A DNA stretch of 64,000 bases, from positions 3,100,001 to 3,164,000 of the forward strand of contig NZ_CP140151.1 of the NCBI RefSeq assembly GCF_034479555.1, in the 5' to 3' direction. The position numbers were made by a program, and so were the translations under genes. Position 1 is the stretch's first letter; every line of letters starts with the position of its first letter. The stretch is from Chromohalobacter canadensis (GTDB taxonomy: Bacteria; Pseudomonadota; Gammaproteobacteria; Pseudomonadales; Halomonadaceae). This document shows, piece by piece, positions 7,808-16,168 of the stretch. Under the pieces are notes generated by a model. It was not told the DNA's origin. It did not search any database and saw only the letters and a program-made list of their open reading frames with translations.

Positions 7808-8347
7808 ATGAAGAACCAGTACAGCGACCAGTTTAAGCTGCAAGTGGTGCAGCAATACCTGAGTGGAGATGTCGGCCTAGAAGTGGTTGCCCATCAGTTG
7901 GGTCTGGACTATTCCATGGTCAGGCGATGGGTGGAGCAGTACCGGCAGCATGGGCCTTTGGGATGGCGCCAAACACGCCGTCACTACAGCCCAGCGTTCA
8001 AGCGTGAGGTGCTGGAAAGGAGGTGGCGCGACGGCTTGTCGATCCGACAGACCGAGATCCTGTTTGATATCCGTGCTGCTGGCGCTATTGGCAGATGGGA
8101 GCGTCAGTACCATAGTGGTGGCCTAACTGCCTTGGAACCGAAACGTACGGGACGCCGCCCGATGCCCCAGAAGCCCCCATCGCCAACGCCTGAGCCTCCC
8201 GCCGATGGTGAGCGCTCCCATGAGGAGTTGCTCGAGGAGCTGGCCTATCTGCGGGCAGAGAATGCCTATCTAAAAAAGCTCGATGCCTTGGCCCGAGAGA
8301 AACGGGCGACGACACGGGGCAAAAAGCCCAAGCCGTCCAAGGGTTAA
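7808..8347 (+). CDS. IS150-group transposase OrfA (helix-turn-helix subunit)
   Basis: The 179-residue protein carries two N-terminal helix-turn-helix segments (MKNQYSDQFKLQVVQQYLSG and a second beginning RRHYSPAFKREVLER). A C-terminal leucine-rich coiled region (EELLEELAYLRAENAYLKKL) follows, as in other IS3-family OrfA proteins that bind the IS ends. The start at 7808 excludes the upstream in-frame TTG at 7775, which lies within the terminal repeat. A slippery heptamer A AAA AAG at 8272-8278 lies in the OrfA frame. Confidence 0.9.
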   Translation: MKNQYSDQFKLQVVQQYLSGDVGLEVVAHQLGLDYSMVRRWVEQYRQHGPLGWRQTRRHYSPAFKREVLERRWRDGLSIRQTEILFDIRAAGAIGRWERQYHSGGLTALEPKRTGRRPMPQKPPSPTPEPPADGERSHEELLEELAYLRAENAYLKKLDALAREKRATTRGKKPKPSKG

Positions 8348-9174
8348 GGCATGAGCACCCCCTAGCGCTGCTGCTGCGTGCGGCATCGCTGCCGCGCAGC
8401 ACGTTCTACTACCAGCTCAAGGCCCTGAGGGCTGACGATCTGTATGCGCCTCTGAAGGCGCGTATCCAGGCGATCTATGATCACCACAAGGGACGCTATG
8501 GCTATCGCCGTATCACCGCTGTGCTGCGCCAGGCAGGCGAGGCGGTCAACCACAAGACCGTCCAGCGGTTGATGCAGCAGCTGGGCTTGAAGTCCCGCGT
8601 TCGCCCCAAACGATATCGAGCTTATCGCGGCGTCGAGGGCTATGCCGCTCCCAATACGCTACAGCGTCGATTTCAAGCCCAAGGGCCGAATCAACGCTGG
8701 GTGACCGACATCACCGAATTCAAGGTCAATGACCAGAAACTCTACCTGTCACCGGTCATGGATCTGTATAACGGCGAAATCATCGCCTTCCAGACTGGGC
8801 CACGACCGGTATTCGGCCTAGTGAAGCATATGCTGAAGAGCGCCTTTGACCGGCTCAGGCCGGATGATCGGCCTCTATTGCACACGGATCAGGGGTGGCA
8901 TTACCGCCACCCTAACTATCGTCGCCTGGTGGCGGAGAAGCGGATACTGCGCAGCATGTCACGGAAAGGGAATTGTCTGGACAATGCCGCTATGGAGAGT
9001 TTTTTCGGCACCCTGAAAGCGGAGTACTTCCATCTGAACCGGTTCGATACCGTTGAGCAGTTGCAGCAAGGCATTGCCGAGTACATCCACTACTACAACC
9101 ATCAGCGGATCAAGCAGAGACTAAAAGGCCTGAGCCCCGTGCAATACAGGACTCAGGCCATGGCCGCCGGTTAA
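8275..9174 (+). CDS. IS150-group transposase catalytic part (OrfB region of OrfAB)
   Basis: This frame is open from the slippery site through 9174 and lacks a good start of its own. It is therefore expected to be made as an OrfAB fusion of about 455 residues after -1 slippage at 8272-8278. It has the IS3-family DDE integrase core: first Asp in WVTDITEF, second Asp in LLHTDQGWHY, and Glu in MESFFGTLK, with the typical HYYNHQRIKQRLKGLSPVQYR at the end. All catalytic residues are intact. Confidence 0.9.
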   Translation, partial: KARCLGPRETGDDTGQKAQAVQGLRHEHPLALLLRAASLPRSTFYYQLKALRADDLYAPLKARIQAIYDHHKGRYGYRRITAVLRQAGEAVNHKTVQRLMQQLGLKSRVRPKRYRAYRGVEGYAAPNTLQRRFQAQGPNQRWVTDITEFKVNDQKLYLSPVMDLYNGEIIAFQTGPRPVFGLVKHMLKSAFDRLRPDDRPLLHTDQGWHYRHPNYRRLVAEKRILRSMSRKGNCLDNAAMESFFGTLKAEYFHLNRFDTVEQLQQGIAEYIHYYNHQRIKQRLKGLSPVQYRTQAMAAG

Positions 9175-9288
9175 GAGAACTAACCGTCCAACGATTGGGG
9201 GTCAGTTCACTAGGCCGGGCGTTGTCGTTACTGTCATGACAGGAAACGTATAGGGTGAAAGCCGTTGGAGCGTCGCCGACGCAGGTGC

Positions 9289-10233
9289 TCAGCGTTTTTT
9301 GGCGATCAGCTTGGGTGGCTTCTCGGGCAGAATCCCCTCGGGCCGAGTGACCAGGATCACCTGCAGCAACACACCGATCAGCAGCACGCGCAGGGCCGCG
9401 CCCTGGGTGGCATGTTCTGAGGGCAGCATCCCGGTGAGTAGCTCGGTTCCCGACCACACGCCCCACACCACGATGGCGCCAAGGATCGCCCCGCGATTGT
9501 TGCCGCTGCCGCCGGCAATCAGCATCACCCAGACCAGAAAGGTGCCGTAGAGCGGCATGAACGCCTCGGGGCTGAGAAAGCCGAAGAAGTGGGCATAGAG
9601 CCCGCCGCCCAGGCCCATGATCGCCGAGCCCAGGACGAACGCCTGCAACCGGAAGCCGGCGATCGACTTGCCGGCCGCGGCGGTGGCCGGCTCATTCTCG
9701 CGAATGGCGCGCAGCACGCGGCCCCAGGGCGAGGCATAGGCGCGTTGGACCAGGAAATACACTCCAGCGACGAACAACGCCACGATCACCAGGTAAACGA
9801 ACGGGTTATCCAGCACGGTGTCGGCGAACGGCCGCTCGATGCCGGCGATGCCGCGTACGCCGTTGGTCAGCCAATCCTCGTTCTTGACGAACAGGCGGAC
9901 CATCTCGGCTATGCCGATCGAGGCGATGGCCAGATAATCAGTGCGCAGGCGCGCGGTGATCAGGCCGACGATCAGCCCAAGCAGCGTCGAGGCGATGACC
10001 GCGCCGGCCAGACCAACCAGGAACGGCATGCCGAAACCGCCCAGATAGGCGGGGCTCGATGGCGTGGTGAGGATCGCGCTGGTATAGGCGCCGACCGCGA
10101 AGAAACCGGCGACACCGATGTTGAACTGGCCGGTGAAGCCCCACTGCATGTTGAGGCCCAGTGCGAGTACGGCGTAGACGCCGGCGAAGGTCAGAAACGA
10201 GATCAGGTACGAGGCGATGCCGGTGAGTTCCAT
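9289..10233 (-). CDS. livM: Branched-chain-type ABC transporter permease LivM
   Basis: The 314-residue protein is one of the two membrane subunits of the importer. It has about eight to ten hydrophobic helices and the LivM-type sequence GFTGQFNIGVAGFFAVGAYTSA, with the EAA-like coupling loop near RLRTDYLAIASIGIAEMVR. It ends with a short lysine-rich tail. The ATG at 10233 overlaps the stop of livH (TGATG). A GTG 3 bases upstream is also possible. It is the last gene of the livGFHM operon and converges on the IS-split palindrome. Confidence 0.9.
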   Translation of the reverse strand: MELTGIASYLISFLTFAGVYAVLALGLNMQWGFTGQFNIGVAGFFAVGAYTSAILTTPSSPAYLGGFGMPFLVGLAGAVIASTLLGLIVGLITARLRTDYLAIASIGIAEMVRLFVKNEDWLTNGVRGIAGIERPFADTVLDNPFVYLVIVALFVAGVYFLVQRAYASPWGRVLRAIRENEPATAAAGKSIAGFRLQAFVLGSAIMGLGGGLYAHFFGFLSPEAFMPLYGTFLVWVMLIAGGSGNNRGAILGAIVVWGVWSGTELLTGMLPSEHATQGAALRVLLIGVLLQVILVTRPEGILPEKPPKLIAKKR

Positions 10234-11102
10234 CACACAGTCCCCTTGAAGATGCCCTGCGGACGCAGAATGAGCATGCCGACCATGATCGCGAAGGCCA
10301 CGGCGGGCTTGTAGGCGGCGGGAATCAGCAGCGTCGACATCTCCATCGACACGCCGATGATCATGCCGCCTGCGATGGCGCCGTAGGGCCGGCCGATGCC
10401 GCCGAGAATCGCCGCGGCGAACACTGGCAGCAGGGTGGTCCAGCCCATCACCGGATGCAGGCGCGTGTCGATACCCAGAAACACGCCGGCCGCACCTGCC
10501 AGCGCACCGCCGATCACCCAGGTGACCATGATCACGCGCTCGGCGGGAATTCCCGATACCAGCGCCAGATCCATGTTATCGGACATCGCGCGCATCGCCT
10601 TGCCCAGCCGGGTACGCGTCAGGAACAGGTGCACGCCGGCGACCAGGCCCAGCGAGATCAGCATGATCCATAGATGATCGGGCTTGAGTCGCATCCCGCC
10701 CAACCAGTCGAGTTGCCACGGAAACTGGATGCCCGAGGCGTACGTCTGGTTGTCAGAGCCCCAGATCAGCTGTACCAGGCTGCGCAGGATCAACGCCATG
10801 CCGAACGAGGCAATCAGCAGAATCACCGGCTGGGTACGGCGAATGCGCCGGTAAAGCACCTGGTCGATGAACACCGCGATCACCGCCATGCCGACCATCG
10901 CCGCGGGCAGCGCCCACCACGAACTCAGTCCGAAGGCCGAGATGAAGGACAGGCCGAGGTAGGCGCCCAAGGTCATGAAATCGCCATGCGCGAAGTGCGC
11001 GAAGCGCAGGATGCCGAAGATCATCGACACGCCGATCGCGCCCATGGTCAGGACGCTGCCCAATACCAGGCCGTAGATGAGAAGTTGCAGGATATCGGTC
11101 AT
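10233..11102 (-). CDS. livH: Branched-chain-type ABC transporter permease LivH
   Basis: The second membrane subunit has 289 residues. It shows the LivH N-terminus (LLIYGLVLGSVLTMGAIGVS), FAHGDFMTLGAYLG, and the cytoplasmic coupling segment AMRAMSDNMDLALVSGIP. LivH and LivM form the heterodimeric channel that accepts ligand from the periplasmic binding protein. The stop overlaps the livM start. The gene follows livF after a 3-base gap. Confidence 0.9.
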   Translation of the reverse strand: MTDILQLLIYGLVLGSVLTMGAIGVSMIFGILRFAHFAHGDFMTLGAYLGLSFISAFGLSSWWALPAAMVGMAVIAVFIDQVLYRRIRRTQPVILLIASFGMALILRSLVQLIWGSDNQTYASGIQFPWQLDWLGGMRLKPDHLWIMLISLGLVAGVHLFLTRTRLGKAMRAMSDNMDLALVSGIPAERVIMVTWVIGGALAGAAGVFLGIDTRLHPVMGWTTLLPVFAAAILGGIGRPYGAIAGGMIIGVSMEMSTLLIPAAYKPAVAFAIMVGMLILRPQGIFKGTV

Positions 11103-11105
11103 GGT

Positions 11106-11813
11106 TCAGCCCCCCAGGAACATTTCGGCGACTTCCGGGTTGGCCAACAGATTGGGGCCGGTGTCTTCGTAGCGGTTGCTACCGGTGGCCAGCACGTAAC
11201 CCCGGTTGGCGATGGACAGTGCCTGCTTGGCATTCTGCTCGACCATCAGCACGCCGATGCCCTGGGCATTTATTTCCTGAATGCGCTCGAAGGTTTCATC
11301 GATCAGCAGCGGCGAGAGGCCGGCGGTGGGTTCGTCGAGCATCAACAACTGCGGGTCGATCATCAGCGCACGGCCCATGGCGACCATCTGGCGCTCGCCG
11401 CCGGACATCAGTCCGGCCTGCTGGCGCCGCCGCTCGGCAAGCTTGGGAAACAGCGTGTAGACCTTGTCGAGACGCCGCGCTAGGTCGCCCTTCATCAGGT
11501 AGGCCCCCATCTCGAGATTCTCGCCCACCGTCAGCGACGGAAAGACGTTCTTCTCTTGGGGCACATAGGCGATGCCGCGGCGGACCATCTGTTCGGGCTT
11601 GGCGTTGGTGATTGTCTCGCCGCGGTAGCGGACCTCGCCTTCGCGGATGTGCAGCAGGCCGAATATCGCCTTCATGGCAGTGGACTTGCCAGCGCCGTTG
11701 GGGCCGACGACGACCACGATCTCATCACTTTCCACGCGCAGGTTGGTGCCCTGAAGGATGTCGGCGCCGCCATAGCCGCCATAGAGGCCCTTGGCTTCGA
11801 GCAGGCTACTCAT
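11106..11813 (-). CDS. livF: ABC transporter ATP-binding protein LivF
   Basis: The 235-residue ATPase has Walker A GPNGAGKST, Q-loop region VPQEKNVFPSLTV, signature MSGGERQM, Walker B LLMLDEPTAGLSP and switch histidine region LMVEQN. The VEQN ending is typical of LivF. It pairs with LivG to power the importer on the cytoplasmic side. The ATG overlaps the livG stop by 4 bases (ATGA). Confidence 0.92.
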   Translation of the reverse strand: MSSLLEAKGLYGGYGGADILQGTNLRVESDEIVVVVGPNGAGKSTAMKAIFGLLHIREGEVRYRGETITNAKPEQMVRRGIAYVPQEKNVFPSLTVGENLEMGAYLMKGDLARRLDKVYTLFPKLAERRRQQAGLMSGGERQMVAMGRALMIDPQLLMLDEPTAGLSPLLIDETFERIQEINAQGIGVLMVEQNAKQALSIANRGYVLATGSNRYEDTGPNLLANPEVAEMFLGG

Positions 11814-12625
11814 GAGGGCTCTCCTTCATCCGTCGAGGGCTGGCGGGCCGTTTCGCCCATCCGGCCGCTGGCGCCACCGCCCAAGTAGGCCTCGCGGACC
11901 TCCTCGTTCTGGCGCAGCGCCTCCATTGAGCCGGAAGCGATGAGCTCGCCATCGGCCATCACATGGACCGGCTCGCAGAGTGCCGAGATCAGGTCCATGT
12001 CGTGCTCGATGACGCAGAAGGTGTAGCCGCGTTCGCGGTTGAGGCGCAGGATCGCTTCGCGGATCTTGCCCAGCAGGGTGCGGTTGACGCCGGCGCCGGG
12101 TTCATCGAGCAGTACCATCTTGGCGTCGGTCATCATCGTGCGGCCCAGATCGAGCAGCTTCTTTTGCCCACCCGAGAGGTTGCCGGCCAGTTCGTCGGCG
12201 ACGTGGGTGATCTCCAGAAACTCGAGCACGTCGTCGACGCGGTCCAGCACCTCGCTGTCCTGCCGCTTGACCTTGTCCCAACGCAGCCAGGTCTTGAACA
12301 GGTTCTCGCCGCTTTGCCCCGGCGGCACCACCATCAGGTTCTCGCGCACCGTCATGCGCGAGAATTCATGCGGAATCTGGAAGGTGCGCACCAGGCCACG
12401 GTGGAAGAGTTTGTGGGGCGGCAGGCCGGTGATGTCGTGGCCGTCGAGCAGCACGCGGCCGCTGGAAGGGGGGAAGAGTCCGGCGACGATATTGAACAGC
12501 GAGCTCTTTCCGGCCCCGTTGGGCCCGATCAAGCCGGTGATGCTGCCCTGCGCTACCTCGAAGGAAACGCCCCGTACCGCCTGCAAGCCGCCGAACGCCT
12601 TGGAGACGTTGTCGATTCGAATCAA
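11810..12625 (-). CDS. livG: ABC transporter ATP-binding protein LivG
   Basis: The 271-residue ATPase has Walker A GPNGAGKSS, signature LSGGQKKL, Walker B MVLLDEPGAGVN and switch FCVIEHDMDL. This combination with a C-terminal VREAYLGGG is typical of LivG. Translation seems to start at a TTG at 12625 (encoding MIRIDNVSKAF) behind a GAGG about 9 bases upstream. No better start is in frame. It is the first gene of livGFHM, so the operon promoter should lie in 12626-12787. Confidence 0.9.
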   Translation of the reverse strand: MIRIDNVSKAFGGLQAVRGVSFEVAQGSITGLIGPNGAGKSSLFNIVAGLFPPSSGRVLLDGHDITGLPPHKLFHRGLVRTFQIPHEFSRMTVRENLMVVPPGQSGENLFKTWLRWDKVKRQDSEVLDRVDDVLEFLEITHVADELAGNLSGGQKKLLDLGRTMMTDAKMVLLDEPGAGVNRTLLGKIREAILRLNRERGYTFCVIEHDMDLISALCEPVHVMADGELIASGSMEALRQNEEVREAYLGGGASGRMGETARQPSTDEGEPS

Positions 12626-12787
12626 GGAAGAATGCCTCGTAAGCGTTTTGTTGTGGTTGTGCGCGCGCGGATCTGGCTATTAGCCGGGCTCCTCTCGCTT
12701 AGTTGAACTTGTTCACGAAATAACACAATTCAGACTATCAGGCGATTGATATCAATGTCATGTTTCTGGGCCTCGTCTGAAAAGCGC

Positions 12788-14542
12788 CTAAAACGCTTCC
12801 CAGTCATCACCCTCGCTGGTTACCGGCGACTTGGTTTTCTCGCTTCGTACCGGTGCCGCGTATCCCGCCGGCTGCGAAGCAGATGGACGGGATGTCGCCG
12901 AGCCCTCGTCCTCGCCGAGCACAAAGCCGTTGATCAACTGGCTCAGACGCTGGGCATGCGCGCGCATGGCATCGGCGCTGCCGGAAGTATGCTGAACCAT
13001 GGCGGCGTTCTGCTGGGTCATGGTGTCCATTTCCGTCACCGCAACATTGACTTGGCTGATGCCATTGCTTTGCTCCCGCGCGCCCGCGCTGATCTCGCCG
13101 ATCACATCGGTGACGCGGGCTACGCTGGTGACAATCTCCTGCATGGTCTCGCCCGCATTGCGTACCAGTTCGGTGCCCGAGCGGGTGTACGTCACGGAGG
13201 TGTCGATCAACTCACGTATCTCCCGCGAGGCCTCGCTGGAGCGGCTGGCGAGGGTGCGTACTTCTTCTGCGACTACGGCAAAGCCGCGGCCGTGCTCGCC
13301 GGCGCGGGCTGCTTCTACCGAGGCGTTGAGTGCCAGGATATTGGTCTGGAAGGCGATTGAGTCGATCATGGTGATGATCTCGCCGATCTTGGTCGCCGAG
13401 TCGTTGATGTCGCTCATGGTTCGCTCGACTTGGCTCATCGATTCTTCGCCGCGGCGCGCTACGTCGGCCGTGGTTTGGGCCAGCTGATTGGCCTGCTGGG
13501 CCGATTCCGCGCTATGCGTGACGGTGGAGGTAATCTCTTCCATCGAGGCCGAGGTTTCCTGCAGATTGGCGGCAGCCTGGTCGGTACGTGTTGCCAATTC
13601 TTCGCTACTGCGGGCGATCTCGTCCGAGGAGTGAGAGACCTGTGCGGTACTGGCGCGCACCTCGCGAAGGGTCTCTTGCATGCGTACCACGAAGGCATTG
13701 AATTGGGTCGCCAGTTCGCCGACCTCGTCGCGACTTTCAATTTCGAGTCGCCGGGTCAGGTCACCCTTGCCTTGGGCGATGTCTCGCATAGCATGAGCGG
13801 TGCGGCGGATGGGCTGGATGGTGCGCCGGGTCAGCCAATAGGCGATGATGGCAACGACGACGAAGATGGCTGCACCGATCAGTACGGTAGCGATCAGAAC
13901 TTTGCGCAGTTCGGCCGCTTGAGTAGCCTCGACAGCGGCCATGGCCGCGTCGATGCCGGTTACATAAGTGCCGGCGCCCAGCATCCAGTTCCACTTGTCG
14001 ATACCGGTAGCGTAGGAATACTTGGCTTCGGTCTCGCCGCTGTCCGGATGCGGCCAGGCGTACTGATAATGACCGCCACCCTGCTTGGCGAGCTCGATCA
14101 TGTCGCTAATCAGCAGATTGCCATGTTTGTCCTGGGTCTCGATGGCGCTCTTGCCGATGCTCTCCGGCTTCAACGGCTGCACCAGGGTGGTCCCCTGATA
14201 GTCGTAGACGAAGACGTAGTTGTTGCCGTCGAAGCGCATGCTGCTGAGGATCGCCTTAGCCCGGGCCTGAGCTTCGGCGTCGTCGGGACCGGCCTCGGCG
14301 ACGATCGGTTCAATGGCAGACTTGGCGGTCTCGATAACGTTCTCTACGGCGGCTTTACGCGATTCGACCAACATGTCGCGCTGCTCGGCCAGGGCGGTGC
14401 GTGACGCCTGGACAAGGTCGTAGGCGACCACCCCGATCAGGGTCATGGTCATAAACAACAGTGGAATGAGTACCAGCAGCAGGACCTTATTCTGCAGGCT
14501 GAGCGAAATACCGCGGTGCGCACCGTGTCTTGTTGTAGCCAT
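12788..14542 (-). CDS. Methyl-accepting chemotaxis protein with periplasmic Cache domain
   Basis: The 584-residue receptor has TM1 (about residues 19-41), a periplasmic single Cache domain (residues 42-213, with [17 protein letters not shown] and [13 protein letters not shown]) and TM2 (215-237). A HAMP linker and a long cytoplasmic signalling coiled coil follow, with the conserved hairpin tip [20 protein letters not shown]. Single Cache domains of this type commonly bind small organic acids. The protein ends in DWEAF, close to the NWETF pentapeptide that tethers CheR and CheB. The start at 14542 follows GGGAG with a 9-base spacer. An ATG at 14578 lacks such a site. Confidence 0.92.
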   Translation of the reverse strand: MATTRHGAHRGISLSLQNKVLLLVLIPLLFMTMTLIGVVAYDLVQASRTALAEQRDMLVESRKAAVENVIETAKSAIEPIVAEAGPDDAEAQARAKAILSSMRFDGNNYVFVYDYQGTTLVQPLKPESIGKSAIETQDKHGNLLISDMIELAKQGGGHYQYAWPHPDSGETEAKYSYATGIDKWNWMLGAGTYVTGIDAAMAAVEATQAAELRKVLIATVLIGAAIFVVVAIIAYWLTRRTIQPIRRTAHAMRDIAQGKGDLTRRLEIESRDEVGELATQFNAFVVRMQETLREVRASTAQVSHSSDEIARSSEELATRTDQAAANLQETSASMEEITSTVTHSAESAQQANQLAQTTADVARRGEESMSQVERTMSDINDSATKIGEIITMIDSIAFQTNILALNASVEAARAGEHGRGFAVVAEEVRTLASRSSEASREIRELIDTSVTYTRSGTELVRNAGETMQEIVTSVARVTDVIGEISAGAREQSNGISQVNVAVTEMDTMTQQNAAMVQHTSGSADAMRAHAQRLSQLINGFVLGEDEGSATSRPSASQPAGYAAPVRSEKTKSPVTSEGDDWEAF

Positions 14543-14920
14543 CCAGACGAGCTCCCGTCGACAGAGTGAATGCTTCATGCCATTGTCATATCGGCATATC
14601 TGAGAGCGTCTGGATGCGACTTTGGTTACTGATACTTAAGTCATTCCCCGAAAGATTCATGAAGCGTACGAATTGCATCTCGCCGTCAGGGGGCAGGGGA
14701 GTGGTGGCGCTAGGACATGAGCTGCATGGTATCGATGATTGCCGCCTGGAGTCTGATGCGCTCGACACTCGTCTCGTGCGCAGCGGTGCTACCCAGAAGC
14801 GCTATCCCTCAGGCATATCATGGAAACCACAGCCTTGCTTGCCGTTCTCTTGCTAAGCTGTGTGTCTGTCACCCCGGTTGCTTGCCGGTTGTTTTCTTTT
14901 CCGCGTACAAGGATTTCCTC
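14543..14920. other. Divergent intergenic region between chemoreceptor and aldo/keto reductase
   Basis: These 378 bases hold no convincing gene. On the minus strand GCCGATAT (14588-14595) resembles the sigma-28 -10 element GCCGATAA and lies about 46 bases upstream of the chemoreceptor start. The matching -35 (TCCA on the minus strand, 14611-14614) is poor. No clear element was seen for the plus-strand gene. Confidence 0.4.
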
Positions 14921-15922
14921 ATGTCGAATGTGTTGTCTCTTCTCGAGGAGGTTGCGTCGCCGACCATCGGGCTCGGCTGCATGAATCTGTCCCATGGTTA
15001 CGGGACGCCGGTGCCGGAGGCCGAGGGCGTGCGGGCGTTGCAGGCGGCGTTCGAGATGGGGTATCGGCATTTCGATACCGCGACCCTCTATGGAGCGACG
15101 GCCAACGAGTCGCTGGTGGGCAAGGCGCTCGAGGGGCGGCGCGATCAGTTGCTGCTGGCCAGCAAGGGCGGCATGGCGATCGATCCGGCGCTCGGCCGCA
15201 AGGTGATCGATGGACGCCCCGAGACGCTGCGTCGCCAGTGCGAGGCGAGCTTGCAGCGCCTGCGGACCGACCGGCTGGATCTCTATTACCTGCATCGCAT
15301 GGATCGCCAGGTGCCCATCGAGGAAAGCGTCGGGGCGCTGGGTCGTCTGGTAGAAGAGGGCAAGCTTCGTGCGGTGGGGCTTTCCGAGGTCTCCGCCGAG
15401 ACGCTGCGCCGTGCTCACGCAGAGTACCCGGTGGCAGCGGTGCAGTCGGAATACTCGCTGTGGACGCGCAACCCCGAGATCGCCTTGCTTGCAGCATGCC
15501 GTGAACTGGACACCACGCTGGTGGCGTTCAGCCCGTTGGGCCGAGGCTTTCTCGCGGATGCAGTGCCGGACCCGGCGCACCTGGAAGAAAGCGACATGCG
15601 TCGTGGCATGCCGCGTTTCAGTGCCGAGCATTACCCGCATAACCAGCGCTTGCTGGCGGATTTCACTGCGCTGGCCGATGAGCTGGAGATGACCCCGGGG
15701 CAGTTGGCGCTGGCGTGGGTGACGGCGCAGGGCGCGGATATCGTGCCTATTCCCGGCACGCGTGATGTCGCGCATATGCGCGAAAACCTAGCGGCGGAGA
15801 CGCTGCGGCTGGATGCGGCCTCGCGCGAACAGTTGAATGCGATGATGACACCCGATCAAGTACGTGGCGGACGCTACAGCGAGGCGCAGCAGGCGGATAT
15901 CGATACCGAGGAATTTGCCTGA
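14921..15922 (+). CDS. Aldo/keto reductase
   Basis: The 333-residue NAD(P)H-dependent oxidoreductase has the TIM-barrel AKR features: GLGCMNLSHGYG near the start, the catalytic Asp and Tyr in FDTATLYG, the Lys in LLASKGG, and the His in YYLHRMD. The NADP-binding stretch is PIPGTRDVAHMRENLAA. It resembles the YakC/AKR13-type enzymes that reduce aldehydes and ketones. The substrate is unknown. An upstream in-frame start at 14717 exists, but the ATG at 14921 has AAGGA 7 bases before it and gives the conserved N-terminus. Confidence 0.88.
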   Translation: MSNVLSLLEEVASPTIGLGCMNLSHGYGTPVPEAEGVRALQAAFEMGYRHFDTATLYGATANESLVGKALEGRRDQLLLASKGGMAIDPALGRKVIDGRPETLRRQCEASLQRLRTDRLDLYYLHRMDRQVPIEESVGALGRLVEEGKLRAVGLSEVSAETLRRAHAEYPVAAVQSEYSLWTRNPEIALLAACRELDTTLVAFSPLGRGFLADAVPDPAHLEESDMRRGMPRFSAEHYPHNQRLLADFTALADELEMTPGQLALAWVTAQGADIVPIPGTRDVAHMRENLAAETLRLDAASREQLNAMMTPDQVRGGRYSEAQQADIDTEEFA

Positions 15923-16035
15923 CAGCGAGATGCCCCACGTGGTGCGTTTGGCGCACAGGTCGTGTTGCTGATCTCTGACAGGCAAATCACCGACAACCTC
16001 TTAGAATGAAGGTGCGGCGAAGGATGCGCCGTGCA

Positions 16036-16066
16036 AACTCCCGGCTAGGATGGCCGGGGTTTTTAT
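16036..16066 (+). terminator. Rho-independent terminator
   Basis: CCCGGC (16040-16045) pairs with GCCGGG (16053-16058) across a 7-base loop and is followed by GTTTTTATTTT. It lies about 115 bases downstream of the aldo/keto reductase stop. The stretch 15923-16168 around it shows no gene. Confidence 0.7.
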
Positions 16067-16168
16067 TTTCCTCGCCGTTCCCTGCGTTTCCCCTTTCTCT
16101 CCCGTTTTCATGCTGGCCGTGCGCCTGACGCCGACTGTGTCGGTGCCGCTTTTATCACGACGTTCCTC

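Larger units (their letters stand above)
7757..9209 (+). mobile_element. IS3-family (IS150-group) insertion sequence, apparently complete
   Basis: The 1453-base element has imperfect terminal inverted repeats. The left end begins TGAACTGCACCCCGAAAGTT. The right end, read inward, begins TGAACTGACCCCCAATCGTT. Both then reach GGAC. It is bounded by CTAG on each side (7753-7756 and 9210-9213), the likely target duplication. Two overlapping frames are present with a programmed -1 frameshift site, and neither shows an internal stop, so the copy is probably active or recently arrived. Confidence 0.92.
7741..9225. repeat. Perfect palindrome (bidirectional terminator) split by the IS
   Basis: Arms CAACGCCCGGC (7742-7752) and GCCGGGCGTTG (9214-9224) flank the insertion sequence. 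Joined through the duplicated CTAG they give an unbroken 26-base palindrome. It lies between convergent genes, so in the uninterrupted state it was most likely their shared terminator. The element now occupies the loop. Confidence 0.75.
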
